A stretch of DNA of 64,000 bases from NCBI GenBank assembly GCA_018136815.1, contig CM030932.1:10038138-10102137 (forward strand), in the 5' to 3' direction. Below the pieces are notes generated by a model. That model had not been told where the DNA came from and ran no database searches. It was given only the letters and a program-made list of their open reading frames with translations. This DNA comes from Isochrysis galbana (Eukaryota; Haptophyta; Isochrysidales; Isochrysidaceae). This document shows positions 37,370 to 47,765 of this stretch, one piece after another. A program made the translations under genes and the position numbers. How positions within the stretch are numbered: the first letter of the stretch is position 1; each line of letters opens with the position of its first letter.

Positions 37370-37600
37370 GGCACCTTTTCGCACAGACCCTAAATAGTGG
37401 GCTCTGGAGAAAGGTCTACACGTCTACCTACTCCCAAATGCATGACAGATGCGAGCGATGGGCCCTACCGGTATGGCAACCTTGGCCTTGCTTGTTCCAA
37501 TGCCTTTATCCCCTTCGCACTCAAAGGATTGCAACTGATATGTAGACTCGTTGAGCACAATCGTCGGGACGCGAGTGCGCTGATTTGTTTTGTTTTGGGC
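37370..37600 (+). repeat. Dispersed repeat family B, interrupted copy
   Basis: Contains CCTTTTCGCACAGACCCTAA, later CTCGTTGAGCACAATCGTCG and GACGCGAGTGCGCTGATTTG with a TTTTGTTTTGGGCGGG stretch, in the order of the 50425-50580 copy but with about 150 bases of other sequence between the first two blocks. Confidence 0.65.
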
Positions 37601-37869
37601 GGGGGCACGCTGCTGCACAAGCTCTTGGTTGGAAACGTTCCGTACGTCAGTGTCGTGAGCGGTGGGTGGGTCATCTGAATCCAGTGCTCACTTGGGGTAG
37701 TTGGACCACGGATGAGATAGAACGTCTTCCCAGGCTGATTGTGGAGCACAATGGGTGCGTGTCGAAGATCGCTCATGAGCTGAAGCGTGGACGTACTAGT
37801 GTACGACGACGGTGTGAGATGATTGACATCAGAGATCTCTTTGGGTATGTCCTTGAAGGAGGAGATTGA
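37585..37869 (+). pseudogene. Truncated second Myb gene
   Basis: The frame encodes the end of one Myb repeat (ALGWKRSVRQCRERWVGHLN) and a following repeat (TWGSWTTDEIERLPRLIVEH, VSKIAHELKRGRTSVRRRCE), ending in a TGA-type stop at 37869. The layout matches R2R3 Myb proteins, but the first part of repeat 2 is absent: upstream DNA is repeat family B, which joins just before the ALGWKR segment. The sequence is a diverged paralogue of the intact gene at 6373, not a recent copy. It may be a dead 3' fragment, or an exon of a spliced gene. Confidence 0.7.
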
Positions 37870-38230
37870 AGCATCCGAGTTGGTGAAGCGATGTCATGAG
37901 TGGTGTACGTTAGATTTCAGGCACAATGGGGGTGTGTACTTCTATCTGCCCAACCCTCGAGCCCCTCGAGCTTCATCCGCGCCCCACCCTTTTTATAAAA
38001 AAAAAACATGCCTGGTTTATTTTTGGGAGTTGGGCAGTTGGGAGCTATTATGACAGTTGGGGGTAGTTGGGGGAGGGGGGGTGAGCAGTTCTCGCGTTCT
38101 TCGGTGTCTGGGGGGGGGGGATGTTCTCAGTCCACATGAGGGATGGATGGATCACGAGCCGATGAAGGAGAGGGCCGCCGTGCAAACTGTGGCTCGACAC
38201 GCTCCTTCCACTTTTGGACCATGTGAGGGG
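37870..38230. other. Spacer with A8 and G9 tracts, no gene
   Basis: Includes TTTTTATAAAAAAAAAAC near 37990 and GGGAGTTGGGCAGTTGGGAG near 38030. No coding signal. Confidence 0.4.
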
Positions 38231-41200
38231 GACCAACACCCAACCCCACCCAAGCTCCAACTCCACCACTCAAGCTCCGACTCCCAAAAGCTACAACTCA
38301 TCCACCTTCGCCCCAGCTCCAACCCAAGCTTCTAACCCCACCCAAGCTGCGACTCCCAAAAGCTCCAACCCTCCGACCCCCAGCCACCAGCCCAAACTCC
38401 ACTCAAGCTCCAACTCCACTCAAGCTCCAACCCCACTCAAGCTCCACCCAAGCTCCCAAAAGCTCCAAACCCTCCGACCCCCAGCCACCAGCCCAAACTC
38501 CACTCAAGCTCCAACCCCACTCAAGCTCCGACGCTCCAACCTCCGACCAACACCTTCGCCCCAGCCACACCACCCGAGCTCCGAGCTCCAACCCCATCCG
38601 AGCTCCAACCCCACCCAAGCTCCGACTCCCAAAAGCTCCAACTCCCTCCTCCCTCCTACCAACACCTTCGCCCCAGCCAAGCACCCAATCTCCAACCCAA
38701 TCTCCAAGCTCCGACTCCCAAAAGCTCCCTCCGACCAACACCTTCACCCCAGCCAAGCTTCCGAGCCCCACCCAAGCTCCAACCCAAGCTCGACCCAACC
38801 AAGCTCCGACTCCCAAAAGCTCCTCCGACCAACTCCACCCAACCCCACCCAAGCTCCAACCCCACCCAAGCTCCAACCCCACCCAAGCTCCAACCCCACC
38901 CAAGCTCCAACCCCACCCAAGCTCCAACCCCACCCAAGTTCCGACTCCCAAAAGCTCCAACCCTCCGACCAACACCTTCGCCCCAGCCACCAAGGAGCTT
39001 GGGTGGGGTTGGGTTCGAGCTTGGGTGGGGGTTCGAGCTTGGGTGCGAGCTTGGAGCTTGGGTGCGAGCTTGGGTGGGGGTGAGATTGGAGTTTGGGTGG
39101 GGTTGGAGTTTGAGTGGGTTGGATCTTGGGTGGGGTTGGAGTTTGAGTGGGGTTGGAGCTTGGGTGGGGTTGGAGCTTGGGTGGGGAGCTTGGGTGGTGG
39201 ATTGGAGCTTGGGTGGGGTTGGAGCTTGGAGCTTGGGTGCGGGGGTGGTGGATTGGAGCTTGGGTGGGGTTGGGGTTGGAGCTTGGGTTGGGTGGGGTTG
39301 GGTGGGAGCTTGGGTGGGGTTGGAGCTTGGGTGGGGTTCGAGCTTGGGTGGGGTTCGAGCTTGGGTGCGGGAGCTTGGGGTTGGAGCTTGGGTGGGGTTG
39401 GAGCTTGGGTGGGGTTGAGGTGGGAGATTGGGTGGGGTTGGAGCTTGGAGCTTGGAGTTTCGGTGGGGGTTGGAGCTTGGGGTTGGAGCTTGGGTGCGAG
39501 CTTGGAGCTTGGGTGGGGAGCTTGGGTGGGAGCTTGGGTGGGGTTGGAGTTTGGGTGAGATTGGAGTTTGGGTGGGGTTGGAGTTTGGGTGGGGTTGGAG
39601 CTTTGAGTGGGGTTGGAGCTTGGGTGGGGTTGGAGCTTGGGTGGGGTTGGAGCTTGGGTGGTGGGGTTGGAGCTTGGGTGGGGTTGGAGCTTGGGGGGAG
39701 CTTGGGTGGGGAGCTTGGGTGGAAGCTTGGGTGGGGTTGGAGCTTGGGTGGGGAGCTTGGGTGCGGGAGCTTGGGTTGGCTTGGGTGGTGGGGTTGGAGC
39801 TTGAGCTTGGGTGGGGTTGGAGCTTGGGTGGGTTGGAGTTTCGGTGGGGTTGGGTGGGTTGGAGTTTCGGTGGGGTTGGGTGGGTTGGAGCTTCGGTGGG
39901 GTTGAGTGGGTTGGAGCTTGGGTGGGGTTGGAGCTTGGGTGCGGGAGCTTGGGTGGGGTTGGAGCTTGGGTGGGGTTGGTTGGAGCTTGGGTGGTGGGGT
40001 TGGAGCTTGAGCTTGGGTGGGTTGGAGTTTCGGTGGGGTTGGGTGGGTTGGAGCTTCGGTGGGGTTGGGGTTGGAGCTTGGGTGGGTTGGAGCTTCGGTG
40101 GGGTTGGGGTTGGAGCTTGGGTGGGGTTGGAGCTTGGGTGGGTTGGAGCTTGGGGTTGGAGGTTGGAGCTCTGGGTGGGCTTGGGTGGAGTTGGAGCTTG
40201 GGTGGGGTAAGAGCTTGGGTGGAGTTGGGGGAGCTTGGTTGGGGCGAATGTTGGTCGGAGGAGGTTTGGGGGTCGGAGTTTGGGTGGGGTTGGAGCTTGA
40301 TGGGGTTGGAGCTTGGGCGGGGTTGGAGCTTGGGTGGGGTTGGAGCTTGGGTGGGGTTGGAGCTTGGGTGGGGTTGGAGCTTGGGTGGGGTTGGAGCTTG
40401 GGTGGGGAGCTTGGGTGGGGTTGGAGCTTGGGTGGGGAGCTTGGAGCTTGGGTGCGGGAGCTTCGGTGGGGTTGGGGTTGGAGCTTGGGTGGGTTGGAGC
40501 TTTGGTGGGGTTGGGGTTGGAGCTTGGGTGGGTTGGAGCTTGGGTGGGGTTGGAGCTTGGGTGGGGTTGGAGCTTGGGTGGGTTGGAGCTTGGGGTTGGA
40601 GGTTGGAGCTTCGGTGGGGTTGGAGCTCTGGGTGGGCTTGGGTGGAGTTGGAGCTTGGGTGGGGTAAGAGCTTGGGTGGAGTTGGGGGAGCTTGGTTGGG
40701 GCGAATGTTGGTCGGAGGAGGTTTGGGGGTCGGAGTTTGGGTGGGGTTGGAGCTTGATGGGGTTGGAGCTTGGGCGGGGTTGGAGCTTGGGTGGGGTTGG
40801 AGCTTGGGTGGGGTTGGAGCTTGGGTGGGGTTGGAGCTTGGGTGGGGTTGGAGCTTGGGTGGGGAGCTTGGGTGGGGTTGGAGCTTGGGTGGGGAGCTTG
40901 GAGCTTGGGTGCGGGAGCTTCGGTGGGGTTGGGGTTGGAGCTTGGGTGGGTTGGAGCTTTGGTGGGGTTGGGGGTGGAGCTTGGGTGGGTTGGAGCTTGG
41001 GTGGGGTTGGAGCTTGGGTGGGGTTGGAGCTTGGGTGGGTTGGAGCTTGGGGTTGGAGGTTGGAGCTTCGGTGGGGTTGGAGCTCTGGGTGGGCTTGGGT
41101 GGAGTTGGAGCTTGGGTGGGGTAAGAGCTTGGGTGGAGTTGGGGGAGCTTGGTTGGGGCGAATGTTGGTCGGAGGAGGTTTGGGGGTCGGAGTTTGGGTG

Positions 41201-41535
41201 GGGTTGGAGCTTGATGGGGTTGGAGCTTGGGCGGGGTTGGAGCTTGGGTGGAGTTGGAGCTTGGGTGGAGTTGGAGCTTGGTGGGGTCCGAGGGGTCTTG
41301 GGAGTCGGAGAGTGTGATTAGAAGCTTGAGTGGGAGTGGGGCAAAGGTGTTGATCGGGGGAGCTTTTGGGAGTCGGAGCTTGGGGTGGGGTTGGGTGGGC
41401 GGTGGTGTGCGGTGGCGTTGGAAAGGGGGGGGAGGAGAGGGGTGGTGAAAAGGTGGGCAGGGGTTGGAGCTTGGGTGGCTTGGGTGGGGTTGAAAGCTCG
41501 GAAGCTTGGCTGGGTCGAAGGTGTTGGTCGGAGGA
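38231..41535 (-). repeat. Inverted repeat arm 2, right copy (17 bp satellite)
   Basis: Reverse complement of 17236-20540. The C-rich orientation (38231-38995) flips to G-rich (38997 onwards). Satellite continues to about 41710 with sequence that has no counterpart on the left. The roughly 1,100-codon minus frames are non-coding. Confidence 0.92.
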
Positions 41536-41714
41536 GGATTTGGAGCTTTTGGGAGTCGGAGCTTGGGTGGTTCGGAGCTTGGGGTGGGGTTGGAGCTTGG
41601 GAGGCGGTGGGGTTGGAGCTTGGGTGGCTTGGGTGGGGTTAAAAGCTCGGAAGCTTGGCTGGGTCGAAGGTGTTGGTCGGAGGAGGGTTGGAGCTTTTGG
41701 GAGTCGGAGCTTGG

Positions 41715-43397
41715 GTGCACCACAAGGATTCTCCTGACGTGGGTAGCGTGCACCACAACTCCCAAAGCGCAAACCCCTCCCCACCACAAGGATTCTCCTG
41801 ACGTGGGTAGCGTGCACCACAACTCCCAAAGCGCAAACCCCTCCCCACCACAAGGATTCTCCTGACGTGGGTGGCGTGCATCACAACTCCCAAAGCGCAA
41901 ACCCCTCCCCACCACAAGGATTCTCCTGATGTCGGGTGAAGACTTCGTCAGTCACATCAATAAAACCCGTCACGAAACACCTAGGCATTCCACAACTAGA
42001 TTTCAGTCACACTGGAGGGAGTTCACCCCTCCGAAGAGGGTCCCCCCGTTATAGTCACACACACACACACACACATCATCTAGACGATGGGCTCCTCTGC
42101 TACACGTCTGTGCGCAAGCATCTACGGAGACACCTGGTCCAGAAGAAACCTTGCCGATCCTCCTCCCTCCACTTCGAGGTGTGGCATCAAGCGCATGGGC
42201 CGATTGTAAGCATTTTTCGCCCAATCAGCGTGGCCCATGGCCGATGTCGAGTAAGGTCGGGTTGGATAACCCCCAAACCTCGCCTCCCACCACAAGGATT
42301 CTCCTGACGTGGGTGGCGTGCACCACAACTCCCAAAGCGCAAACCTCTCCCACCACAAGAGAACCTCCTGACGTGGGAGACACATACAAAAGTGTGCATT
42401 ACGAAGTGCACACTTGAGAGGACTCTTGCACACCAAGCGCAACCCCCCCCCCACCACAAGAGAACCTCCTGTCGTGGGTGGCGTGCACCACAACTCCCAA
42501 AGCGCAAACCCGCACAGCCACTGACCAAAGCGCAACAACACTCCCCACCCACAGGATTCTCCTGACGTGGGAGGCGCATGCGGTGGTGTGCATTTACGAA
42601 GTGCACACTTGACAGGACTCTAGCAGACCAACCCCAAAGCGCAACCCTCCCCACCCAAAAAGGATTCTCCTGACGTGGGTGGCGCACGCGGTAGTGTGCA
42701 TTCCAAAGTGCACACTTGGAGAGGACTCTAGCAGACCAACCCCAAAGCGCAAACTTCCTCACCAAAAGGATTCTCTCCTCACGTGGAGCACAGCCACTGA
42801 CCAAAGCGCGACAACCCTCCACACCCAAAGGATTCTCCTGACGTGGGAGGCGCACGCGGTGGTGTGCATTACGAAGTGCACACTTGACAGGACTCTAGCA
42901 GACCAACCCCAAAGCGCAACCCTCCCCACCCAAAAAGGATTCTCCTGACGTGGGTGGCGCACGCGGTAGTGTGCATTCCAAAGTGCACACTGGAGAGGAC
43001 TCTAGCAGACCAACCCCAAAAGCGCAAACCTCCCCACCCGAAGAAGGATTCTCCTGACGTGGGAGGCGCACGAGATAGTGTGCGTTACGAAGTGCACACT
43101 TGAAAGGACTCTAGCAGACCAACCCCAAAGCGCAAACCTCCCCACCAAAAAGGATTCTCCTGACGTGGGTGGCGCACGCGGTAGTGTGCATTCCAAAGTG
43201 CACACTGGAGAGGACTCTAGCAGACCAACCCCAAAAGCGCAAACCTCCCCACCCGAAGAAGGATTCTCCTGACGTGGGAGGAGCACAGCCACTGACCAAA
43301 GCGCTTCAACCCTCCACACCCAAAGGATTCTCTTGACGCGGGAGGCGCACGCGTTGGGTCGCATTACGAAGTGCACACTTGAAAGGACTCTAGCAGG
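41715..43397 (-). repeat. Right tandem array (GGATTCTCCTGACGTG)
   Basis: Inverted relative of the 11130-12873 array. Three regular units of about 63 bp at 41715-41935, then a family C copy, then irregular units of 60-180 bp containing GGATTCTCCTGACGTGGG, TAGCAGACCAACCCCAAAGC and AAGTGCACACTTGA. It is more diverged and less regular than the left array. Confidence 0.9.
42010..42290 (-). repeat. Dispersed repeat family C, inside the right array
   Basis: Nearly identical in reverse complement to 45205-45440 (CTTACAATCGGCCCATGCGC, GAGGAGCCCATCGTCTAGAT). It splits the tandem array. Confidence 0.9.
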
Positions 43398-44090
43398 AGA
43401 AACGTCTGGTGGTGGTGAGGAATATAACTCGATGAGACAGTCATTCATCCATGACTTTGGCTTCTTTCTGCTGTGACGTGCAGCATCTAGTAGTGAGTGA
43501 CTCATTAGCTCATGGGTTATTCGAAAGGAGTGACCAAATGTCTTACGTACACAACTGATGGACTCATCATGATGGCATTCAGTCGCCTCACTGCGTATTT
43601 TAACGAAGAAGACAGGCCCATCCGTGGAACGGACAAGGTGATAAGCACCTGACCCAACCGTATTGGGATAGAGGTACATGGCGACGTTATGACCAGCCGT
43701 ATACGCATTTAGCATACGCCTTGTTGTCCCCCCCTGTGCCTTGACGAACAAGACATCTGTCTTACACATCAGTACAAAAGAGCGAAACATATGATTATGA
43801 ACCCTGTCCGCCATCAGCATCGTAGTACGTCGATGGGTCGCATCAAACCAATGGCTCGTCAGCTTCGCACCTAGGAAGACATCAATGTGCTGATATTGAT
43901 GACTTAGCAAGAAGACACATGGCTCACTGCCAACGGAGACCTTGACTGGAAGGACGTTATTATACGACCGAGCAAAGAAGGCCCATGGTCGTCTATGGAC
44001 GTTGTTCATCAAGTATGAGAATGTCAACGTCACGATTAGGACCTCGATCACACGAATCGTGTACAGTGGAATAGGAGATGCTTCAACCAT
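43002..44090 (-). CDS. PlsC/AGPAT-like acyltransferase, copy 2
   Basis: The ATG at 44090 corresponds to the 10298 start, and residues 1-230 are identical to copy 1, with the same altered HX5D and YPNTVGS motifs. After PPPDVS the frame runs into tandem array (SVHFVMRPNACASRV...), so the last 130 residues are array-encoded and probably meaningless. The true end may therefore be lost. The complete sequence identity argues for recent duplication or gene conversion between the arms. Confidence 0.55.
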   Translation of the reverse strand: MVEASPIPLYTIRVIEVLIVTLTFSYLMNNVHRRPWAFFARSYNNVLPVKVSVGSEPCVFLLSHQYQHIDVFLGAKLTSHWFDATHRRTTMLMADRVHNHMFRSFVLMCKTDVLFVKAQGGTTRRMLNAYTAGHNVAMYLYPNTVGSGAYHLVRSTDGPVFFVKIRSEATECHHDESISCVRKTFGHSFRITHELMSHSLLDAARHSRKKPKSWMNDCLIELYSSPPPDVSPARVLSSVHFVMRPNACASRVKRILWVWRVEALWSVAVLLPRQENPSSGGEVCAFGVGLLESSPVCTLECTLPRAPPTSGESFLVGRFALWGWSARVLSSVHFVTHTISCASHVRRILLRVGRFALLGLVC

Positions 44091-45042
44091 TCGCCGTGCT
44101 GTGTCCACACACCCCTCTTCCCCTCCTCCTCACCATATTTTCAGACCGGTTCACGTTGCGTATGAGAGCTCTCCACACCAGCAAAGAGTATTCTTTTTTG
44201 TACTCGGCAAGACAATCTTGCTGAGACTTGGGCAGGTGTGTGGATGCAGGGGCAGTCAGTATGTGCACGGGCAGTTGGGAAGTTAGATCCAGAGGAAGAA
44301 GGTAGCACGAAGGGCACTTGTATGTATCCAGAGCAGTTGGGCAGTTGGGGGTGAGAGGGGGGGGGGGGGCGGTCGGAGTTGGGCAGTTGAGAATGGGGGG
44401 GGGGGGGGCGGTCGGAGTTGGGCAGTTGTTTGCACAGAGAGGGCGCTTCTCTTCCCCTCCCTCCCTCCGCGCCGCGCCGCTTCCCTCTCCGCTCCGCTCT
44501 CCGCTCCGCTCTCCGCTCTGCTCTCCCTCCCGCCCTCCCGCTCTCCCTCCCTCCCTCCCGCTCTCCCTCCCTCCTCTCCGTCCCTCCCGCTCTCCCTCCC
44601 TCCCCTGAACTGTCCCCTCTTCCTTCCACTGCAAAGCAAGCGTCGCTCTGTCTGTTCCATGACCTCTTTGGAATCCTCTGTCCCGTCATTCCTCTCCTAT
44701 CTTGATGCCATTCCTCCTGTCGAACGATCCATTGTGGTCCATCCTTTCCACAATCCTCCTCCTCTCCGCTCTCGACCCACTTCCCCAGACCTCCGTCTCC
44801 TCGAACAACCCGATGGCTCCAACCAATACATTGTCATCTGTCCTCCACCCGTTCACAGCCCTGTTCCCTACTCCCTCCCTCCCTCTCCACCCGCTTCCCT
44901 GCCAGCACTAGACTCCCCTCCTTCCGACGGAGAAGCAGCTCCTGGGCACGTTGGTATGGATTCGAGAGACGTTGTCATTCTGTGTGACGATGACATTGCA
45001 CCCAGGAGCAAGAGAAAGATCAGAGCACCACAGCGATACGAG
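43398..45042 (-). repeat. Inverted repeat arm 1, right copy
   Basis: Reverse complement of 9352-10990. On its inner end it abuts the right tandem array at the half-hairpin GAAACGTCTGGTGGTGGTGA; on its outer end it breaks within the RING coding sequence. Confidence 0.92.
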
Positions 45043-45084
45043 GGCGGTCTCTCGGCGGTTAGGTGGGCGGTCTCTCGGCTATAG
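44659..45084 (+). pseudogene. Truncated RING-gene copy (N-terminal third only)
   Basis: Codons 1-126 are the same as the 8708-9730 gene (MTSLESSVPSFLSYLDA to KIRAPQRYE). The frame then reads 15 unrelated residues to a stop at 45084. Neither the coiled coil nor either zinc cluster is present, so a ligase function is excluded. Confidence 0.85.
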
Positions 45085-45204
45085 ACGCGTAACGAAACTT
45101 TTTGACATGGGGAAGGCATCCACTCAGATTTCAGAGGGTACGATTCGGAAGGCAGGCTCACAAAATCGATGAGGATGTATGAGGGTTGAGCGAAGGGGGC
45201 TTCA

Positions 45205-45440
45205 GACAGGCGAGGTTTGGGGGTTATCCAACCCGACCTTACTCGACATCGGCCATGGGCCACGCTGATTGGGCGAAAAATGCTTACAATCGGCCCATGC
45301 GCTTGATGCCACACCTCGAAGTGGAGGGAGGAGGATCGGCAAGGTTTCTTCTGGACCAGGTGTCTCCGTAGATGCTTGCGCACAGACGTGTAGCAGAGGA
45401 GCCCATCGTCTAGATGATGTGTGTGTGTGTGTGTACCCTA
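45205..45440 (+). repeat. Dispersed repeat family C, copy 4
   Basis: Follows the truncated RING copy by about 120 bases and ends in a (GT)n run that merges with the 52 bp array. Near-identical to the inverted copy at 42010. Confidence 0.9.
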
Positions 45441-45875
45441 TCTCCGAGATACCTTCGGTCGAAAAGGCAAGCGCTATCAGGTAGACTACCCAATCTCCGA
45501 GATACCTCGGTCGAATAGGCAAGCATTATCAGGTAGACTACCCTATCTCCGAGATACCTCGGTCAAAAAGGCAAGCACTATCAGGTAGACTGCCCAATCT
45601 CCGAGATACCTCGGTCGAATAGGCAAGCGCTATCAGGTAGACTACCCAATCTCCGAGATACCTCGGTCGAATAGGCAAGCGCTATCAGGTAGACAACCCA
45701 ATCTCCGAGATACCTCGGTCGAATAGGCAAGCGCTATCAGGTAGACTACCCAATCTCCGAGATACCTCGGTCGAATAGGCAAGCGCTATCAGGTAGACTA
45801 CCCAATCTCCGAGATACCTCGGTCGAATAGGCAAGCATTATCAGGTAGACTGTCGAATCTCCGAGGTATCTCCTA
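45440..45875 (+). repeat. 52 bp tandem array with CCGAG/CTCGG hairpins
   Basis: Eight units start at about 45442, 45495, 45547, 45599, 45651, 45703, 45755 and 45807. Each reads CAATCTCCGAGATACCTCGG then TCGAATAGGCAAGC and CTATCAGGTAGACTACC. Each unit has a CCGAG-ATAC-CTCGG hairpin. The units are contiguous with no variable spacers. Confidence 0.93.
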
Positions 45876-45899
45876 ATACAAGGGTGAGTGAATACCAAT

Positions 45900-46330
45900 C
45901 TCAGGAGAGAGAGAGGGGGGGGGGGGGGGGGGCTGGTGCTTGGGACTAGCTGGTCCCTCCATCCCCTCGCTCCGCTCCATCCCGCACCCCCCTCCTCACT
46001 CCCACCCTCCTCTCTGCCTTCCACACCCCCTCCCTCCTGCCTTCCATACCCCTCTCCTGCCAACCGCACACCCTCCTGCCAAACGCACACCCTCCGGCCG
46101 TCCGAACGCCCCTCCTCTCGCCTTCCGCAGCACACCCTCCATACCAACCGCACACCCTCCCGTCCGCACACCCTCCCACACCGCACACCCTTGCGCCTTC
46201 CACACACCCTTCCGGCTCCCGCACACCCTCCTGTCCTTTCCACAACCCCCTCTCCTGCAGCCGGCACACCTCTCCCGCCTTTGTAGTGCACTTCCGCGCC
46301 TTCCCAAGACCCAACCAGAATCTTTCAACA
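45900..46330. repeat. CCGCACACCCTCC low-complexity leader
   Basis: C-rich short repeats (CCTTCCGCACACCCTCC) follow a long poly-G run at about 45917-45933. It probably forms the upstream region of the acidic protein gene. Glu-free ORFs on both strands are artefacts. Confidence 0.7.
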
Positions 46331-47197
46331 ATGTCCGTCGCACAAGATCCAGCTGACAATCTCCATCCAGAGGACGATCTCGGGCTACCACCTCTTCGAG
46401 CGCAACCGGAAGCTCATCCATCGATTGGCCTCCTTTGCCCTGTCGCATTCGCTCAAAGAACAGAAGGAGCTCATGTAGAAGATCAAGAAGAGCAAGAGCA
46501 AGAACTAGTAGGAGAATATGGAGAAGTAAACGACCCAGGACTCGATGAAGGAGAAAAAGAGAAAGACGAAGGAGCAGAAGAGCAAGAAGAAGGAGCAGAA
46601 GAGCAAGAAGAAGGAGCAGAAGACATAGAAGAAGGAGACGAAGAGAAAGAAGAAGGAGAAAGAGAGCTAGAAGGGGAGCTAGAAGGAGAGCTAGAAGAAG
46701 GAGAAGAAGAGCTAGAAGAAGAAGGCGAAGAAGAAGGAAAAGAAGGAGGCGAAGAAGGCGAAGAAGAAGGAGGCGAAGAAGAAGAAGAAGGAGAAGAAGA
46801 AGAAGGAGAAGAAGGACAAGAAGAAGGACAAGAAGAAGAAGGACAAGAAGAAGGATATGATGATGAACTCATACTTGATGTCGAGCCCAATGGATCTGAT
46901 GTAGGACTAAAGCATGTTGACCCCAATATACAGTTGATCGACATGCAGGAACTTTGGGAGTCATTACAAGAACCTCCTCAAGCAACTCGAAAGCGCACAT
47001 TGAATGCACCAGAAAGATGTGTGAAACGCCATCTTCCTTCAGACCCGTCTGACACATGGAAGCATACGGTACGTACCATGATGGACACTGAAAATGCATT
47101 GAAGCATTTCTTTTCCAACAACCAAGTCCAGTTTTTACTTGTCAACATGTGGGACAATGCACGGAGTCAAGAGAATCCTAGTTCCAATCGTTGGTAA
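46331..47197 (+). CDS. Highly acidic Glu/Gly-rich protein
   Basis: The ATG at 46331 (ACAATGTC context) gives 288 residues. Residues 1-45 are Pro/Leu-rich, about 50-190 are a long Glu-rich tract (EEGEEEG, EEQEEGAEEQEEG), and 190-288 are a normal-complexity domain (DDELILDVEPNGSDVG, NIQLIDMQELWESLQEPPQA, DTENALKHFFSNNQVQFLLV). The acid tract could act as a histone-, metal- or basic-protein-binding region. No family is recognised for the C-terminal domain, which is the part most suited to a homology search. Confidence 0.65.
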   Translation: MSVAQDPADNLHPEDDLGLPPLRAQPEAHPSIGLLCPVAFAQRTEGAHVEDQEEQEQELVGEYGEVNDPGLDEGEKEKDEGAEEQEEGAEEQEEGAEDIEEGDEEKEEGERELEGELEGELEEGEEELEEEGEEEGKEGGEEGEEEGGEEEEEGEEEEGEEGQEEGQEEEGQEEGYDDELILDVEPNGSDVGLKHVDPNIQLIDMQELWESLQEPPQATRKRTLNAPERCVKRHLPSDPSDTWKHTVRTMMDTENALKHFFSNNQVQFLLVNMWDNARSQENPSSNRW

Positions 47198-47262
47198 TGG
47201 TATGGCGGGGAAGCTAGCTTTTGTGAAAAGTTATATATACACTCTACACATTCTACAAGATT

Positions 47263-47682
47263 TCAGTTGCCTTTGCCCAAGACATGTCTGGACTTCAGGG
47301 CAAGCTCCGAGGAGGGTGCGCGAAGCGCCCGCAACACCTGCCGCGTCATCTTGCCAGCACACCGCCCATCGGCGGGTCGGAACGGACTGCCATCCATGCC
47401 TTGCCACGCCCGGGTGCCGTAGTCGTCACCGAACGCGCCACCGTGAGTGTCGTGCTGCAGTCGGCGCAGGTCGCGATCGCTCAGCAGAAGCACCGGGGTC
47501 GGACGCACTTGCTTGCAATGCAGTCGGGCCCACGGGGTGAAATACACGAAGTCTTCGAGATGGATGGTGTCGAGTGGCTTCAGGAGGCAACGCGAGTCCT
47601 GGCAGTCGAGTATCTCGATCGACCCATCTTCTGCCCGAGGCGCGGTGGGTCGGTGGATTAGGCGGTGGCATAACGCATGCAT
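47263..47682 (-). CDS. Unknown 139-residue protein
   Basis: Starts MHALCHRLIHRPTAP and has a globular-looking core (GSIEILDCQDSRCLLKPLDT, IHLEDFVYFTPWARLHC, PVLLLSDRDLRRLQHD). The plus strand is also open, but this frame has the better hydrophobic-polar patterning. The gene is codirectional with and 83 bases downstream of the ankyrin gene at 47766. No family recognised. Confidence 0.45.
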   Translation of the reverse strand: MHALCHRLIHRPTAPRAEDGSIEILDCQDSRCLLKPLDTIHLEDFVYFTPWARLHCKQVRPTPVLLLSDRDLRRLQHDTHGGAFGDDYGTRAWQGMDGSPFRPADGRCAGKMTRQVLRALRAPSSELALKSRHVLGKGN

Positions 47683-47765
47683 CCCTGACTCAAAAGGTGT
47701 ACAAAAAAACGCCGATGCATTTGCATTGCACGCTAGTTCATAGATGTGTCTACAACAAAATTCCC

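Noticed and set aside
45440-45875. Possible CRISPR array
   Set aside because: Units are contiguous 52 bp copies without unique spacers, and the DNA is eukaryotic with no cas genes.
46483-46944. Minus-strand Ser/Pro-rich ORF opposite the acidic gene
   Set aside because: GAA/GAG codons read backwards as TTC/CTC or TCC/TCT; no independent support.
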